In this document: positions 17,750-26,907 of the stretch, piece by piece
How positions within the stretch are numbered: the first letter of the stretch is position 1
How the letters are laid out: every line of letters begins with the position of its first letter
Assembly: GCA_024867545.1 (NCBI GenBank)
Contig: JANFNE010000066.1
Span: 62,001-126,000 of the forward strand
DNA from: Phytopythium helicoides
Taxonomy: Eukaryota; Oomycota; Peronosporomycetes; Pythiales; Pythiaceae
Length of the DNA stretch: 64,000 nt
Reading direction: 5' to 3'
Notes under the pieces: model-generated
The model's input: the letters and a program-made list of their open reading frames with translations, nothing else
What the model was told of the DNA's origin: nothing
The model's database searches: none
Translations under genes and position numbers: made by a program

Positions 17750-20611
17750 TCATTCGTCGTGGGCGTTTGCGCCGTGGCCAGACACAACCCCGTGCGGATG
17801 TAGGAACGGCACGTCCGCCACCTGCTCGTTCACGAATTGCAGCACGCGCTCCGCGTCCTGCCAGTCGGAGTCCTCCTCACCGTCACCCTCGTGCTCATCG
17901 CTTGCCTGCTCAATCACCTGGTGCATCAGCAGCGAGTACGCCCGCACAAACTGCTGCCGGATGTACTTGTCGCGCGATCCCTTGAGCACATGAGCGACGT
18001 CATACGAGGCCTCGAATGGATCTTCAATACTCAATCGCGTGTGCATGCGCCACTGGTGCGCGCGGAGCTTCTCGTCCTTGGAAAGCGTGCGCCCCATGCG
18101 AATGCTCACGACCTGGCGTGACGCGTCAAACACGAGCCCAAAGTACCGCAGAAAGCCCAGCCAGAGCTCGCCCACTGAACTCTCATTGCGCCCGGCAAAC
18201 TCTTCCAGTACCGCCAGTCGAGACGCTACCGCTTCCTCGCCGAAGCCTTCTCCGGCTGCAAACGGGTCGAAGAAGTAAGTCTCAATGCCGCTTGTAGCGT
18301 CGGCACCAGTCGGGTCAAGTTCGCCATTTGGCCCCTTGCAAAGCACGCTGGGAAGTTGCATCTCCGGAGCTCGCTCACTCAGTCGGCAATGCGGGGAACG
18401 TGGTGGACACACCGACTTTTCACCCGTGCACTGACAAAAGCTGCTACCATCCCAATTTGCAGGCAAGGACTGCAGCACAGGCAGCAGCGGCGGGTTCTGT
18501 CTCTGAAGGTAGTGGATGAGCATGAGCAGGTATCCGTATGAAGACAAAGTACCCTCCGCCGCGCAGTTCATCCGCCGACGCTTCACAAACTGCTTGAGCG
18601 TGTACGCAAGAACACGAACACGACGGTCGGCGTTCGCATAGGCACGCAACAACGCCGTGTTGCGGAGCGCGAGCGCGTTTTCAACGCACAAATCGCACTC
18701 GATGCCAGTCTCAGTCGACGTGAACATGACGATGGGAATGCGCGCCGTCAGCCGGCTAGGGTCGATGGCTGTGAACAAATCGGGGCGTGACTCAAGACGT
18801 CGCACGACTTCAAGCAGCATCTCCTGCTTCTGCTCGACTGTCGCTACAGTCCCAACTGGGAGTACGAGGCACATGTCCATGTCACTTCCATCGCTTCCGA
18901 AGTCGTTCGCCGATGATCCAAACACGTCCAGATCCACGTGGAACGAAAGCGTCGCTAGCACTTCTGAACGCAGCTGGTCAAAGATCTTTTGCCGGCGGGC
19001 AGCAAAGTGCTCGCGATCCGGGATGAGACGCTCAGCGTCACGAGTAAGCACCGACGAGAGCGCCTTGGCGACGAATGGGGTCCGCAGCCACGATCTCTCG
19101 TCATTCGTCGCATTCCCCGGAAGAATCACAGGTTCGAACCCGAAGTGTTGCTGCCAGTACGCGTGTCGAGCCTCCTGGCTTGGGAAATACAGACCGCTGA
19201 CCTGGCAGTAAAGCTCCCGCTGAAAGAACTCGATCTCCGCTAGCAGCTCATCCGACACGAGCTCGCGAACAAATGCATTGCATTGAATCGCATTCAGAAC
19301 ATTGCGCATCGTGCCGTGGAATGTCTCCATCGGGTTGGGGATGGTGTCCGTAGGCGAGAACCGGCTGCGCACGTCCTCCGCGTTCATGGCTATGAGTCGC
19401 AGACACGCATCCAGCAAATCGCCAAAAAGAGCGTGGCCATGCAGGAACACCGTCTCGACCTGGTCAATCAACCGAAGCATCGACAACAGTGCACTCAACA
19501 CTGCCCCAGCATCTCTATCCACGCGAGCTTGGTTGAACTTGTCGTTCGTCGCGCGAAGCGTGTCAATGAAGTGGTTGTACTCCATACATACCTTGAGTCG
19601 ATTGCTGCGCGCGATCGTAAAGTTCGAGTAGCCGTGACCGCCACTGTTTCCGTTATTGTCGCCGTGGTGGTCATCGCCGTGGTGGTGACGCTTGGGTGTG
19701 CTGCCTCCGCTCGCGCTATGGCCACCTTCGCCCTTCTTGTCCTCAAACACACGGAACTCAAACTCGCCTGGAGATCGCGGAGACCGAAACGTGATGCGCG
19801 TGTTCAGGAAGCGGTAGTTGCGGTTGAGCTTGTTCTCAAACAGCACCTGCTTGACGAAAATGGGCTTCTCGTTCGAGAGCTGGCCGAGGCGGAACAGTCC
19901 GACCATGAGCACGCGTCCAACTGTGCACTCTTCCGCCTTGAGCGAGATCTGCACCTTGATGTTGTCGTTCGGCTTGGTGACGTCGGGCGTCACGCTGACT
20001 GCGTTGCCCGCGGGCAGGTCGCCGCTCGCTCCCCTCGGAGTCTGCTCGCGCATCGGACGGAAGTGATGCGACGGCGGCGACTTTGCGGGCGACCGGCGTG
20101 TTCGCGACGGCGTCAGCGCTCCGTAGTGAAGCGGAGGCTGCTGGGGGTGCTGGTAGCTGCCTGACAAGGGGGCCATCATCCCTGGAAACGATCCGCTGGT
20201 GTCGAGCGGCGGGAAGGACATGGAAAGCGGCGAGGGCGACGACGGCGACGCGTCCCGCATGCCTCCGATTGGCTCGTAGCGTCCGCTCAACGGCGTCGAG
20301 ACGCCTCCGCTGCTGGGCTGGGAGCTGAGCAAGCTGCCGAGTAGTTCGCTGCCGGAGGACGCGAGCGGCGTCGGGCGGAGCTGCTCGCTCTGGAAGGAGA
20401 GCGCGTGCGGCTGCTGCGCTCGCTCGGAGCCTTGCTGGTAGAGCGCGGCCATCTGCTGGTTCATTTGGTCTCTCAACGAGGAGCTGCTTGCAGCGTCCCA
20501 GGACCCGAACGCGGTGGGCGCGCCGCCCACGTGGAGGTCTCTCATGGCGGCGCTGAGGTCGAACGCGTCCGCTCCGCCACCGAGAAAGCCTCCCGTCGGC
20601 GCAAAGTCCAT
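17750..20611 (-). CDS. non-canonical nucleotidyltransferase (TUTase/GLD-2 poly(A) polymerase type) with N-terminal C2/SKICH-like region
   Basis: Starting at the ATG 20611 (MDFAPTGGFLGGG) the protein has 953 residues in one exon. The catalytic palm is clear: FGSSANDFGSDGSDMDMCLV (about residues 564-583) holds the GS-and-DxD metal site, and GIECDLCVEN gives the third Asp. The PAP-associated region follows (LAYTLKQFVKRRRMN, GTLSSYGYLLMLIHYLQ). The enzyme adds U or A to RNA 3' ends. An N-terminal Ser/Pro/Gln-rich 200 residues is followed at about 205-345 by strands (KVQISLKAEECTVGRVLMVG to FTIARSNRLKV) resembling a SKICH or C2-like beta sandwich, interrupted by a His/Asp/Gly loop. The frame stays open 55 codons upstream into repeat-gene sequence, so the 5' boundary is uncertain. 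Confidence 0.85.
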   Translation of the reverse strand: MDFAPTGGFLGGGADAFDLSAAMRDLHVGGAPTAFGSWDAASSSSLRDQMNQQMAALYQQGSERAQQPHALSFQSEQLRPTPLASSGSELLGSLLSSQPSSGGVSTPLSGRYEPIGGMRDASPSSPSPLSMSFPPLDTSGSFPGMMAPLSGSYQHPQQPPLHYGALTPSRTRRSPAKSPPSHHFRPMREQTPRGASGDLPAGNAVSVTPDVTKPNDNIKVQISLKAEECTVGRVLMVGLFRLGQLSNEKPIFVKQVLFENKLNRNYRFLNTRITFRSPRSPGEFEFRVFEDKKGEGGHSASGGSTPKRHHHGDDHHGDNNGNSGGHGYSNFTIARSNRLKVCMEYNHFIDTLRATNDKFNQARVDRDAGAVLSALLSMLRLIDQVETVFLHGHALFGDLLDACLRLIAMNAEDVRSRFSPTDTIPNPMETFHGTMRNVLNAIQCNAFVRELVSDELLAEIEFFQRELYCQVSGLYFPSQEARHAYWQQHFGFEPVILPGNATNDERSWLRTPFVAKALSSVLTRDAERLIPDREHFAARRQKIFDQLRSEVLATLSFHVDLDVFGSSANDFGSDGSDMDMCLVLPVGTVATVEQKQEMLLEVVRRLESRPDLFTAIDPSRLTARIPIVMFTSTETGIECDLCVENALALRNTALLRAYANADRRVRVLAYTLKQFVKRRRMNCAAEGTLSSYGYLLMLIHYLQRQNPPLLPVLQSLPANWDGSSFCQCTGEKSVCPPRSPHCRLSERAPEMQLPSVLCKGPNGELDPTGADATSGIETYFFDPFAAGEGFGEEAVASRLAVLEEFAGRNESSVGELWLGFLRYFGLVFDASRQVVSIRMGRTLSKDEKLRAHQWRMHTRLSIEDPFEASYDVAHVLKGSRDKYIRQQFVRAYSLLMHQVIEQASDEHEGDGEEDSDWQDAERVLQFVNEQVADVPFLHPHGVVSGHGANAHDE

Positions 20612-21498
20612 GGCAAAGTCGCCCACCGCAGTCGAAGAGTTTGCACCGTCCGACACACGAATGTCGCCGCCGACCGACCCAGCGACGCTGGACACCGACA
20701 AAGACACAACACTGCCAACTGACGCAGAGTTCGCCGAGTTTTCTCCGAACAACCCGCCAGTGCCGGCGCCCGCCAAACACGCTCACCAAACTCTCATAAG
20801 CAGTCGTGGACGCACCCGACGTGATCCACACCGACCCGGACGTACAGCCAGATGCAGGGCCTCTTGAAACACACACAACTCCGCTCTCCACGGGTTTGAA
20901 CTGCGCTGCTTGACACTAGCACCGAAACAGACAAACCGCTGCTTGAGCTGCCGCTTGACACGCTCACGTCACCGCCAGCGCCGCTCGACGAAGAACCGCT
21001 GAACACACGCACAGAGCCACCAGAGCCGCTCGACGGCGACACACCGCCGCTCACAGACACATTGCCGGACGACCCGCTCGCAGAGTCGCCTCCGCTCACC
21101 AATACAGAGCCGCCGGATGCCGACGTGCTAGAGCCGCCGACAACGCGTTCAGCGCCACCGACAGACGTCGCGCTGGATCCACTGCTTACCAACACTTCAC
21201 CCGACGCGCCAACCACAGTTGAGCCAGACTGCACTCGAACCGCACCCGACACGCTGCTTCCTGATGACACGGCGCTAGACACGAACACGTCGCCACTACC
21301 GGAAACACCTGATCCGCTCGACAACGACACGGAACCTCCCGTTGACTGACCGCTTCCGCTGCCATAAACAGACACAGGACCGGCAGTAGACACCGCCGCG
21401 TCAGACGACACGCCGACCGAGCTGCCGCTGCTACTGCTTGTGCTTGCAGAATCGCCCGACACCACCGTCGCAGCGAACGACAATGAGCTTGTTGGCAT
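20612..21498 (-). pseudogene. Ser/Gly-rich repeat gene, frame-broken and abutting the TUTase gene
   Basis: From ATG 21498 (MPTSSLSFAATVVSGDSAS) the frame encodes about ten units of roughly 15 residues. Each has the form G-x-V-x-V-SSGSS-x-SG (for example GGSVSLSSGSGVSGS, GDVSVSSGSSSSG), a pattern likely to fold as a beta-solenoid. The frame leaves the repeat near 20900. Repeat-like sequence then continues in a second frame (SGSVWITSGASTTA near 20830) and a third (GSVVSLSVSS then GGDIRVSDGANSS, 20720-20630), which runs in frame into the TUTase ORF. No signal peptide is evident. I read it as the truncated start of a longer repeat protein. Confidence 0.6.
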
Positions 21499-21606
21499 GC
21501 CTATCACCTTGTTTCGTTGGTTATTGGCTTGTGAATCCAGAGCTTCCCCGTGCATAGCACGGCATTAGTCAAAAATTAGTACGTTTCGAAACGTTTCTAA
21601 CGTTTG

Positions 21607-21760
21607 ACTTCCAGGTAGTCCAGGATAGAAATAGGCTAGAAATAGGCTAGAAATTTGGCGGTCGCTGATTGGCTGGTTCCAAAACACGGTGCCCGATTCG
21701 TGGAATGGCAAAACACGGCAGCGAAACCCGGCGACCAACACTCTCTAGCATCTCGGAATA
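21607..21760 (+). repeat. 154-bp inverted repeat, copy 2
   Basis: This is the reverse complement of 15695-15848, about 97% identical by hand count, oriented so that the strand reading toward the importin ATG in copy 1 here reads rightward toward the SulP gene. A TATATATAA string follows at 21763-21769. Short GGTAGTC strings recur at 21614, 21774 and 21850. Confidence 0.9.
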
Positions 21761-22345
21761 CATATATAACTACCAGGTAGTCATGAATAAATGCCAGGAA
21801 AAGGAGTCCCAGCAACATGTATGACAATACCCGCATGCAATTACCTACTGGGTAGTCACATTGGTGACGCATGTGCGACGTGTGGCGGATACGATTGGCC
21901 ATGTCGGCGTCAGCTTCAAGCCGCAGCTCGTCAATGTGGTGCTGTCGGCTCCGCTGCGTGATACAGTGGGCTCTGTACTATTCTACAGTGTCGAGCGTGG
22001 GCAGCACCTTCAACCGATGCTCGTGCCTTCGTATCCATCGCCGCAGCGACAAGAGCTGCAGCCGCCAGAGCTCGCTCGAGCCGCGGCCCGCGATCGGTCT
22101 CTGGCCCACGTCGCTCGCTCGCTCTCTCTCAGCCTCTCTCGCTCTCGGCCAGCCAGTCGTTGGCCTGCACCTCTAGCGTCATCCACTCGTCCGCATACTC
22201 GCGCCGCATGCTCCCCCGAGCGCCCACCGTGGCCACCGCCTCGGGCATCACTCGCCCCGCGTTGATGCGCTCGCCGTGCATAAAAGCGGTCCCTTCTGCT
22301 ACCCAATCCTGGCCGCGGCAAGCGAACCGTCACTTCGCCAAGCCC
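21761..22345 (+). promoter_or_regulatory. upstream region of the SulP-type gene
   Basis: No gene is supported here. A CT-rich run (CGCTCGCTCTCTCTCAGCCT near 22110) precedes the coding start. The open frame from 22160 to 22345 is Ser/Ala/Arg-rich and is probably leader. Confidence 0.4.
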
Positions 22346-24901
22346 ATGGAGCCGCTCGACGCGCAGGAGCGCGCGCGCGCGCTCTCGCCCGCAGTCGCCG
22401 CGCTGCGCTCCCCGCGCCACCCGATGGTCTTCGAGACGCCGCCGCTGCGCCGCGACACGGGCGGCGCCTCGCTGCACTTCAGCGCGCTCACGTGGTCCGC
22501 GGCCGCCTCGCCCTCCGCCGCGCCGCGCCAGCCAACCGAAGCCACCGAGCTGCTGCCCACCTCGGCGCCGCCCCCGTACTCCCCGGCCGGCTCGCTGTCG
22601 CCCCGACGCGCATCGTCGCGCTCTAGCAGCGAGTTCGAGCCGAGATGGAGGCGCGACGCGATCCAAGCGGCTCAGGCCGTGCCCTGCATCCTCATCGCGG
22701 TCGTGCTCAACCTCATGATATGCGTGCCCTTCGGACTATCCTTCTTCCCCGTCGAGTGGACGGACATACCGGTGCCGCGCGCGCTCGGCATCCAGATGTT
22801 CCTGCTCACCACGGCCATCTGCCAGTTCGTCTTCGTCGCGCGCAGCTCCTTCGACGGCGTCATCGGCATGATGATGGTCGAGAACGTGCCCTTCATGCAC
22901 ACGCTATCGGTTTCCATCATCTCCGAGCTCGGAGGGAAAGACCCCAGGGTGCTCCCGACCATCCTTGTCACGTACGCCATCTCCTCGGTCGTCTGCGGGC
23001 TTCTCTTCTTCGTGCTCGGCTACTTCAAGCTCGGCAACATCGTGTATCTGTTCCCAAAGCACATTATCGTCGGAGCCATCGGCGGCATCGGCGCGTTCGT
23101 GCTCCAGAACGGCATCGAGAACGCAACAGGACGGTCGTTTGAGTACACTATCGCGGGCGTCAAGTCTCTTTTTGCGAGCGACATCGTGTGGCTGTGGATC
23201 ACGTCGGCGGCGCTCGCGGTGCTGCTGTCTATTATCACCCGCTGGATCAAGTCGCCCGTGTTCCCTCCCATCTACTTCGTGTCGATTGCACCGCTGTTCT
23301 ACGTCGCGCTCTTGCTGTTCGGTATTTCTCCCGAGACGGCACGAGAGCATGGCTGGTTCTTTGACCGCGCACCGCACGTTCAGTTTTACATGCTTTGGGA
23401 GCAATACGACTTCTCATTGGTGGCATGGAGCCTTATTCCGAAGCAGTTTGGCACGATCATCGGGCTCACATTCTTTTCGCTTATGCACGTGCCAATCAAT
23501 ATCCCTTCACTTAGCCTCACGACGGACAAGGAAGTTGACATGAATATCGAACTGGTCGCGCACGGCATTTCCAACACTCTTGGCGGCATGTTTGGCACCG
23601 TCCAAAACTACCTGTGCTACTCCACGTCAGCATTGTATTTCAAGTGCGGTGGAGGAGGTCGCAGGAGTGGCCTGGTTATCGGCCTGCTGATGCTGCTGTT
23701 CTTCATCGTGGGACCAAACGCTGTGGCGTATGTGCCGCGCTGCATGGCGGGGTGCTTGATGATCCACATTGGGTGGGATTTGCTTCGCGAGGCATTAATC
23801 GATACATATGATGAGCTTGATGCGTTGGAGCTCGGGACGGTTTGGGTCATTGCCGCGACCATGACATTCTGGGGGATGAACCAGGGCCTTGCCGTCGGCG
23901 CGTTGCTAGCTTGCATGACGTTCGTGATGCAGAGTGCAAGCACGCCGACAAACGCACCAATCCGAGGCAGCATGAGCGCTGCCACACTTCGCAGTGACGT
24001 CTGGAGAACGACCGAAGAGCTCAACATCCTCGACAGATTAACTCGCTACGTCCACGTCGTGCAGCTCAAGGGTCATCTTTTCTTTGGCAACGCAAATCAG
24101 CTCAGCGAGTATGTGCGGAATCTATTTGCTGGGGAAAACGAGATCCGCTTCCTCGTCCTGGATTTCACGTTAGTCGTGGGCTTGGATTCATCGGCGGCGG
24201 ATAGGTTGACCAAGATCAAGTATGTTTGTGATACGCACAACTGCAAGGTCGTGTTTGCTGCCGTGCCGGCTATCTATACCAAGTTCACTGCTCAACTGAC
24301 GCAGATTTTCTCCGATGCGAGCATATTCCACGTCGCATTTGACCTCAACGGCGCGCTTGAGTGGTGTGAAAATGATATTTTGAGCCACCACGTGATTCCC
24401 ACCAGCCGATACGGAGGTAATGGTAGTCTAGATACGACTGCTTGCAACGACGATGAGCTCATCCACCTCCGAAGCCTGCAGCGATTGATGCCGAACCAAC
24501 CACTGTCTGTGATCCACCGCCTCCTGGACTACTTCCATATTGAGGAGATTGACAAAGACGAGGTTGTGTGGAAGCAAGGGGATATCCCCGACCGAGCTCT
24601 GCTGCTCGTCGATGGCGCCATGCGAGCTATTGTTGAGGAGGAAGCTGGTACAACAGAGGAGGTGTCAGTCGGTGCAGTAATCGGCGAGTTGTGTTTTCTG
24701 ACAGGTGAGAAGCGCAAGACGTCACTGGTTGCCGTCCAGCGAAGCGTTGTGTATGTCCTTGACCGAGGCAGCTTTGAGAAGATGCTGGCAGAGGACTGCT
24801 TTTTGGCATTTCAGTTTCAGGGAATTGCGCTCAAGTATACCTCCTTCCGTCTCCAGTATGTCGGCAATCGCATCTGGGAGACCAAGTGTTTACCAATTTG
24901 A
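22346..24901 (+). CDS. SulP-family transporter with STAS and cyclic-nucleotide-binding-like domains (yeast Vsb1/YGR125W type)
   Basis: The 851-residue single-exon protein starts at MEPLDAQERARALS. After a Pro/Ser-rich cytosolic tail of about 100 residues, ten or more membrane segments run from about residue 110 to 530 (AVPCILIAVVLNLMICVPFG, LPTILVTYAISSVVCGLLFF, LVIGLLMLLFFIVGPNAVAY and others). A STAS domain follows (LTRYVHVVQLKGHLFFGNAN, VLDFTLVVGLDSSAADRL), then a C-terminal cNMP-binding-type beta roll (VWKQGDIPDRALLLVDGAMR, GELCFLTGEKRKTS). The SulP-STAS-cNMP order matches yeast Vsb1, needed for vacuolar arginine storage, and its relatives. Substrate and vacuolar location here are inferred from that match. 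The cNMP roll shows no complete phosphate-binding cassette that I can confirm. Confidence 0.9.
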   Translation: MEPLDAQERARALSPAVAALRSPRHPMVFETPPLRRDTGGASLHFSALTWSAAASPSAAPRQPTEATELLPTSAPPPYSPAGSLSPRRASSRSSSEFEPRWRRDAIQAAQAVPCILIAVVLNLMICVPFGLSFFPVEWTDIPVPRALGIQMFLLTTAICQFVFVARSSFDGVIGMMMVENVPFMHTLSVSIISELGGKDPRVLPTILVTYAISSVVCGLLFFVLGYFKLGNIVYLFPKHIIVGAIGGIGAFVLQNGIENATGRSFEYTIAGVKSLFASDIVWLWITSAALAVLLSIITRWIKSPVFPPIYFVSIAPLFYVALLLFGISPETAREHGWFFDRAPHVQFYMLWEQYDFSLVAWSLIPKQFGTIIGLTFFSLMHVPINIPSLSLTTDKEVDMNIELVAHGISNTLGGMFGTVQNYLCYSTSALYFKCGGGGRRSGLVIGLLMLLFFIVGPNAVAYVPRCMAGCLMIHIGWDLLREALIDTYDELDALELGTVWVIAATMTFWGMNQGLAVGALLACMTFVMQSASTPTNAPIRGSMSAATLRSDVWRTTEELNILDRLTRYVHVVQLKGHLFFGNANQLSEYVRNLFAGENEIRFLVLDFTLVVGLDSSAADRLTKIKYVCDTHNCKVVFAAVPAIYTKFTAQLTQIFSDASIFHVAFDLNGALEWCENDILSHHVIPTSRYGGNGSLDTTACNDDELIHLRSLQRLMPNQPLSVIHRLLDYFHIEEIDKDEVVWKQGDIPDRALLLVDGAMRAIVEEEAGTTEEVSVGAVIGELCFLTGEKRKTSLVAVQRSVVYVLDRGSFEKMLAEDCFLAFQFQGIALKYTSFRLQYVGNRIWETKCLPI

Positions 24902-25275
24902 TTGTTTCTCAATCGATTGAGCTGGTAAGCAAGAGGGAGGGACAAACCAAAAAGAGATAACATTTCATCCAGCGCATGAAGTCAGTCATTCGTGCCAAGC
25001 ATCAAACGGACAGAGCCGCGGTCATAAAATCTCGTGGGAGCTGCTCGATCCCTCCATGTCCTCGAGGTTGACTCTCTTCGGCATGATACAAGAGAAAATT
25101 TCAATTACCCTCGAATCGTTGATGCTGGTAGCGGGCTTTGTGGTGGTAATTATCATGCACTGTACGATCTGATCCCTCATGCTTTTCAGGCTTCATCTGG
25201 AAGTCGGAACCCACACGGTTCTCTTGGCTGGTTGGTTGATATTGCGGCTACTATCATGATCTGCATACTCGTTGT
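24902..25275. other. intergenic region
   Basis: Nothing beyond likely 3' UTR sequence of the convergent SulP-type and small secreted-protein genes is visible. Confidence 0.3.
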
Positions 25276-25572
25276 TTACCAGCACGGTATTGCTCTAGCG
25301 CCAATGTCGCCCGCATTATTTTGATTCGTATTTGCTTCTTTGTTGCTTGATGCCGAGTCTAACTCTGTACCCGATTTGTCATCCACGTGCTCATTGTAGC
25401 CCGCAGAACTCGCGACACCAGATTGGATCACTTCAATTTCGATTGTCAGGATAGGCGCTTCTCCCACCTGCCGTAGATACCGCGGACAAGTTTTGTGTCC
25501 GGAGTTGTCTTGTCCGGACGCATGTTGGCGCAGCAGAATCAAAACGCATAACAGTGAGATAAGAGCCTTCAT
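25276..25572 (-). CDS. small secreted protein with an RxLR-like string
   Basis: From ATG 25572 the product is 98 residues. The N-terminus MKALISLLCVLILLRQHASG is a good signal peptide, with likely cleavage before QDNSG. RYLR follows about ten residues after the predicted cut, where oomycete host-translocation RxLR motifs are placed. No EER-type acidic motif is visible, and the remainder is acidic and Asn/Ser-rich (DKSGTELDSASSNKEANTNQ). The frame is open farther 5' to 25764 but with no plausible coding character. Weak evidence for an effector; a plain secreted peptide is equally possible. Confidence 0.45.
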   Translation of the reverse strand: MKALISLLCVLILLRQHASGQDNSGHKTCPRYLRQVGEAPILTIEIEVIQSGVASSAGYNEHVDDKSGTELDSASSNKEANTNQNNAGDIGARAIPCW

Positions 25573-25790
25573 AGTCGAGTACAAAGCGATTGCAGAGGTT
25601 GATTGTAGGCTTGCGAATTGAAAAGTGACTGCAGAATTCAGGTCAACTTTGACAACTTTGACGCGCCTGCAATGTTGATCTACCTTGTATGTCAAGTACA
25701 TCAATCGAAAAATATGGTAGATGGATGGAAATGAGTTACATGCAGAACTCGGATCTTGCAGCAATGCGCGACGGAATAACTTTTCTTTCT

Positions 25791-26742
25791 TTATGATTCT
25801 AGGGTTTGGAGCAGAGCGTTCGCCGCGAGCTGCTCGTCAAACCCGCATGACTCGTACATAGCTGCGACCAAGTCGCGTGCAAACCCCATTGCTTCGAGCT
25901 ATTCATGAACCTTTGTTAGATCTACGCAACGAGTACTATACCGAGAGCTGACTTCGTTTTACTTACCCGATCAATGGGCGTCTCGGCCGCAGAGAAGCCA
26001 AGTTCCTCTCCGAGTCATTGCCCATCGCGGTTCGATCTCCACCTTGCATTGATGCGCGTCCGTGCGCTAGATCCTGCGGGTCTGGCCGCCTTCTCAGCAT
26101 CTCAATCGTGAGCCCGGGGTCTTCCAGTAGCTGGTACATCGAGTCGGCCGACAGCTCCTCTTTGATCATCATGATGGCCTGGAACGGGTCTGCCTGCGCG
26201 AGTTGCTGGAGCTCTGGCATGTAATTGACTCCCAGTAGCGCTCTCGAATCCAGATCGGATCTCCGCGCAGTCCTCGCATCGTCGAGCCCATTTGTCAGGC
26301 GCTCAACGAGCGTGTCAAGGTCACTCTGCCCCGAGCGAAGCGCGCGCTCCACCTGCTCAGCAGGGAACCCCATCTCGAGCAGCGGCCTGCGCAGGTGGTC
26401 GTTCGCCTGCTTCTCCTCCGCCTGCTTCTCATCTTCGCTCGTCTCCTGCACGAACACGAAGAAGTCGCTCGGTCGCAGCGAGAAGAGGTTCACTGCGTCG
26501 CTGTCGGCCATGATGCGGCCCTGAAACAGCAAGTAGCAGCTCGCCAGCGCCTCCTCCTCGTCGTCTTCCTTGCTCTTGGATTCGCCGCCGACTCGCCGCC
26601 GCGCGCGCCGCTGCTCCAGCACCAGCCGCTTCACCGTCGCTACCTGCACGCGCCACTCCTGGCGCCGCGGTTCGATCAGCAGCTCGCGCCCGTCGTCCAC
26701 GCAGCGCACGCGCAGCAGCATGCTCGGCGCGCTGGTTGCCAT
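25791..26742 (-). CDS. UBL-UBA shuttle protein, RAD23/ubiquilin type, with a one-base frame break
   Basis: Exon 1 is 26742-25967 and exon 2 is 25898-25791, with a 68-bp GTAAGT...AG intron. The N-terminal about 95 residues form a ubiquitin-like domain (MLLRVRCVDDGRELLI to RPSDFFVFVQE) with an acidic inserted loop. A first UBA domain follows (LLEMGFPAEQVERALRSGQSDLDTLVERLTNG), then a helical region, then a second UBA in exon 2 (LEAMGFARDLVAAMYESCGF then EQLAANALLQTLES). Such proteins deliver ubiquitinated substrates to the proteasome. The annotated frame of exon 1 ends in unrelated residues, while the adjacent frame gives EELGFSAAETPIDR leading into exon 2. A one-base indel near 26007 is therefore needed; exon lengths summed are not divisible by three. 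Confidence 0.75.
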
Positions 26743-26907
26743 GGCGCCGCCAGCTGCAGCCTTTCACCAAAACCGTAGCTCTTCGCCACAATCATTAGCG
26801 CTCCTAGCGAATTAGCGCCCTACTATCGCACCAAAGCGCTGCGTTTTCAGCATAAACCCGTCGTTCGACTTTTCCTTCTCCCGCCGCCTTTTGGTCGACT
26901 GCAGGAT

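Noticed and set aside
19125..19145. GGTTCGAACCC, the T-loop string of a tRNA
   Set aside because: It lies inside the TUTase coding frame, and no acceptor, D or anticodon stems can be drawn around it.
18039..20164. Several plus-strand ORFs of 80-290 codons
   Set aside because: All are shadows of the TUTase gene on the other strand.
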